Positions 4,593 through 5,799 of a DNA stretch of 5,799 bases are shown here, one piece after another (the stretch's first letter is position 1; each line of letters opens with the position of its first letter). A model generated the notes under the pieces. That model ran no database searches and was not told the DNA's origin. It saw nothing but the letters and a program-made list of their open reading frames with translations. Source of the stretch: Planctomycetes bacterium SM23_32 (GTDB taxonomy: Bacteria; Planctomycetota; Brocadiia; SM23-32); assembly GCA_001303885.1 (NCBI GenBank), contig LJUE01000166.1, positions 1 to 5,799 on the forward strand, written 5' to 3'. Made by a program: the position numbers and the translations under genes.

Positions 4593-5741
4593 ATGGACGA
4601 CAGGCCCGTTGATGCGGTCGTGGCGGGACACGTCTGCCTGGACATCACCCCGGCCTTCGGCGAGGCGACGGGCAGGAGCGTCAGCGAGGTGCTGCGGCCC
4701 GGCAAGCTGCTCAGGATGGAAGGCGTGCGCATCGGCCCCGGCGGCACCGTGGGCAACACGGGGCCGGCCTTGCACCGGCTCGGCGTGCCCGTGGCGCTGA
4801 TGGGCAAGTGCGGCGATGACCCCTTCGGCCGCATCCTGCTGGAGCGCCTGCGCGCCCTGGCCCCCGGCGCGGAGGGCGGCATGCAAGTCGTGCCGGGCGA
4901 GAACACCTCCTACACCATCGTCATCGCCCCGCCCGGCATTGACCGCATGTTCCTGCACTGCCCCGACGCCAACGACACGTTCGGCCCGGAGGACGTGGAC
5001 CTAGACGTCGTCGGCCGGGCCCGTCTGTTCCACTTCGGCTATCCGCCCCTGATGCGCCGGATGTACGCCAATGGCGGGGCCGAGGCAGAGGAGCTGCTCG
5101 CCCGCGCGGCAGGCGCCGGCGTGGTCGTCTCACTCGACCTGTCGCTGCCCGACCCCGACAGCGAGGCGGGACGCGCCGACTGGCGGGCCGTCCTGTCGCG
5201 CATGCTGCCCCACGTCCACCTCTTCCTACCGAGCCTGGACGAGGTCCTGTTCATGCTGGACCGCGCGCGCTTCCACGAGCTTGCCGCCCGGCACGAGAGC
5301 ATCGCCGAAGGCGTGACGCCGGCCGACGTCCGGGGCCTGGCCGACGAGTGCCTGGCGATGGGCACGGACGTTGTCGTCATAAAATGCGGTCATTTGGGCG
5401 CTTACGTCAAGACTGGCGCGCCCCGGGGCGCCCTTCGCGGCGCCACGCCCTCCCCCTCCTTATGGGAAGGGCGGGAACTGTTCCAGCCGTCCTGCCGGGT
5501 GGCGCACGTGGCAAGCGCGACCGGCGCGGGCGACTGCGCCGTGGCCGGCTTCCTGGCGGGGTGGCTCAGGGGCGAGCCGCCGGAACGGTGCATGCAGTTC
5601 CTGGCGGCAGCCGGCGCTCAGAACTTGTCGGCACTCGACTCGGTGAGCGGCCTGAAGCCATGGAGTGAGACCGTCGCCGAAGTGGACGCCGGCCTGGCGA
5701 CCAACCCCGTGCCGGCAGGCTTCGACGAGCTGAACGGCTGA
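4593..5741 (+). CDS. PfkB-family carbohydrate/nucleoside kinase
   Basis: A 382-residue ribokinase-fold enzyme that should transfer the ATP gamma-phosphate to a sugar or nucleoside hydroxyl in the cytoplasm. The N-terminus has the family's G-x-x-x-x-D strand (GHVCLD, 12-17). PfkB signature 1 is at 50-74 (GGTVGNTGPALHRLG to KCGDDPFG), and signature 2 at 308-321 is SATGAGDCAVAGFL with catalytic base Asp314 and the GAG anion hole. Signature 1 has Gly57 where Ser/Thr/Ala is usual, and signature 2 has Ser-Ala in place of the common Asp-Thr. FLHCPDAND (120-128) and VVSLDLSLPD (178-187) match the lid and mid-domain strands. It is somewhat longer than a typical ribokinase (about 310), partly through an insert at about 276-302 just before signature 2. 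The substrate cannot be told from sequence. It is last in the plus-strand operon, 63 bases after the membrane protein gene. Confidence 0.9.
   Translation: MDDRPVDAVVAGHVCLDITPAFGEATGRSVSEVLRPGKLLRMEGVRIGPGGTVGNTGPALHRLGVPVALMGKCGDDPFGRILLERLRALAPGAEGGMQVVPGENTSYTIVIAPPGIDRMFLHCPDANDTFGPEDVDLDVVGRARLFHFGYPPLMRRMYANGGAEAEELLARAAGAGVVVSLDLSLPDPDSEAGRADWRAVLSRMLPHVHLFLPSLDEVLFMLDRARFHELAARHESIAEGVTPADVRGLADECLAMGTDVVVIKCGHLGAYVKTGAPRGALRGATPSPSLWEGRELFQPSCRVAHVASATGAGDCAVAGFLAGWLRGEPPERCMQFLAAAGAQNLSALDSVSGLKPWSETVAEVDAGLATNPVPAGFDELNG
5415..5475. repeat. Palindrome-rich in-frame insert in the kinase gene
   Basis: Within kinase codons about 276-295 the DNA changes character. There is a perfect 14-bp palindrome GCGCCCCGGGGCGC (5418-5431). 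Two GGCGCC copies (5427-5432 and 5439-5444) are separated by six bases and can form a hairpin. A C-rich arm CCCTCCCCCTCC (5448-5459) faces a G-rich arm GGGAAGGGCGGG (5464-5475) across TTAT, with 8 of 12 Watson-Crick pairs. The encoded residues, including TPSPSLWEGR, fall in what is normally a short loop before the GAGD motif. This resembles small dispersed palindromic elements that stay in frame inside genes. Whether copies exist elsewhere cannot be seen here. Confidence 0.45.
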
Positions 5742-5757
5742 CTCAATACCGCCTGGC

Positions 5758-5773
5758 CCCCGCCGGCGCGGGG
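5758..5773 (+). terminator. Possible hairpin after the kinase gene
   Basis: CCCCGC (5758-5763) pairs perfectly with GCGGGG (5768-5773) around a CGGC tetraloop, 16 bases past the kinase stop. No T run follows, so it is not a canonical intrinsic terminator. It may still mark the operon end, act as an RNA 3' hairpin, or be chance in GC-rich DNA. Confidence 0.25.
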
Positions 5774-5799
5774 TGCGCCCGTCCGGCGAACACCGGCCC

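Noticed and set aside
3980..4612. A 210-codon plus-strand frame inside the membrane protein gene
   Set aside because: It is an Arg/Gly/Ala-rich frameshift shadow. The other frame gives a clear signal peptide and seven regular hydrophobic helices.
1..5799. CRISPR array, transposase, integrase or attachment site
   Set aside because: No regularly spaced direct repeats and no recombinase motifs were seen; all six genes are explained by metabolic or membrane families.

Overview
The window is GC-rich (roughly two thirds G+C by eye) bacterial DNA with six protein-coding genes in two divergent sets around a 243-base intergenic region (2645-2887). The taxon cannot be read from the sequence. High GC, GTG starts, purine-rich ribosome binding sites and predicted envelope lipid synthesis would suit a Gram-negative-type bacterium such as a planctomycete, a deltaproteobacterial lineage or a related uncultured group; this is a weak guess.

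Left part, minus strand (2644 down to 1): three genes in the order spt (serine palmitoyltransferase, 2644-1439), a GNAT-fold acyltransferase of the bacterial ceramide synthase type (1387-272) and an NAD(P)-dependent epimerase/reductase (275 to the left edge, C-terminus missing). The last two overlap by four bases (GTGA). Together they match the three core steps of bacterial ceramide synthesis described in Caulobacter: serine plus an acyl thioester gives 3-ketosphinganine (Spt); this is N-acylated to an oxidised ceramide (bCerS); and the ketone is reduced (CerR). Spt closely resembles the Bacteroides-type enzyme and keeps its catalytic residues. A TTGACA-type promoter candidate lies upstream of spt. 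No acyl carrier protein or acyl-ACP ligase gene is inside the window.

Right part, plus strand (2888 to 5741): a probable operon of three genes. The first is a cytoplasmic coiled-coil protein with a C-terminal helical domain of unknown function. The second is an exported-signal, seven-helix membrane protein with some DUF4203/TMEM198-like character. The third is a PfkB-family sugar or nucleoside kinase. Gaps are 49 and 63 bases, with no terminator seen between the genes. The kinase gene carries an in-frame, palindrome-rich insertion just before its catalytic GAGD motif that looks like a small repetitive element captured in coding DNA. A weak GC hairpin follows the last gene.

The most notable content is the compact spt-bcerS-cerR operon, which predicts that the organism makes ceramides or other sphingolipids. 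The divergent operon is largely uncharacterised, and any link between it and sphingolipids is only suggested by position.
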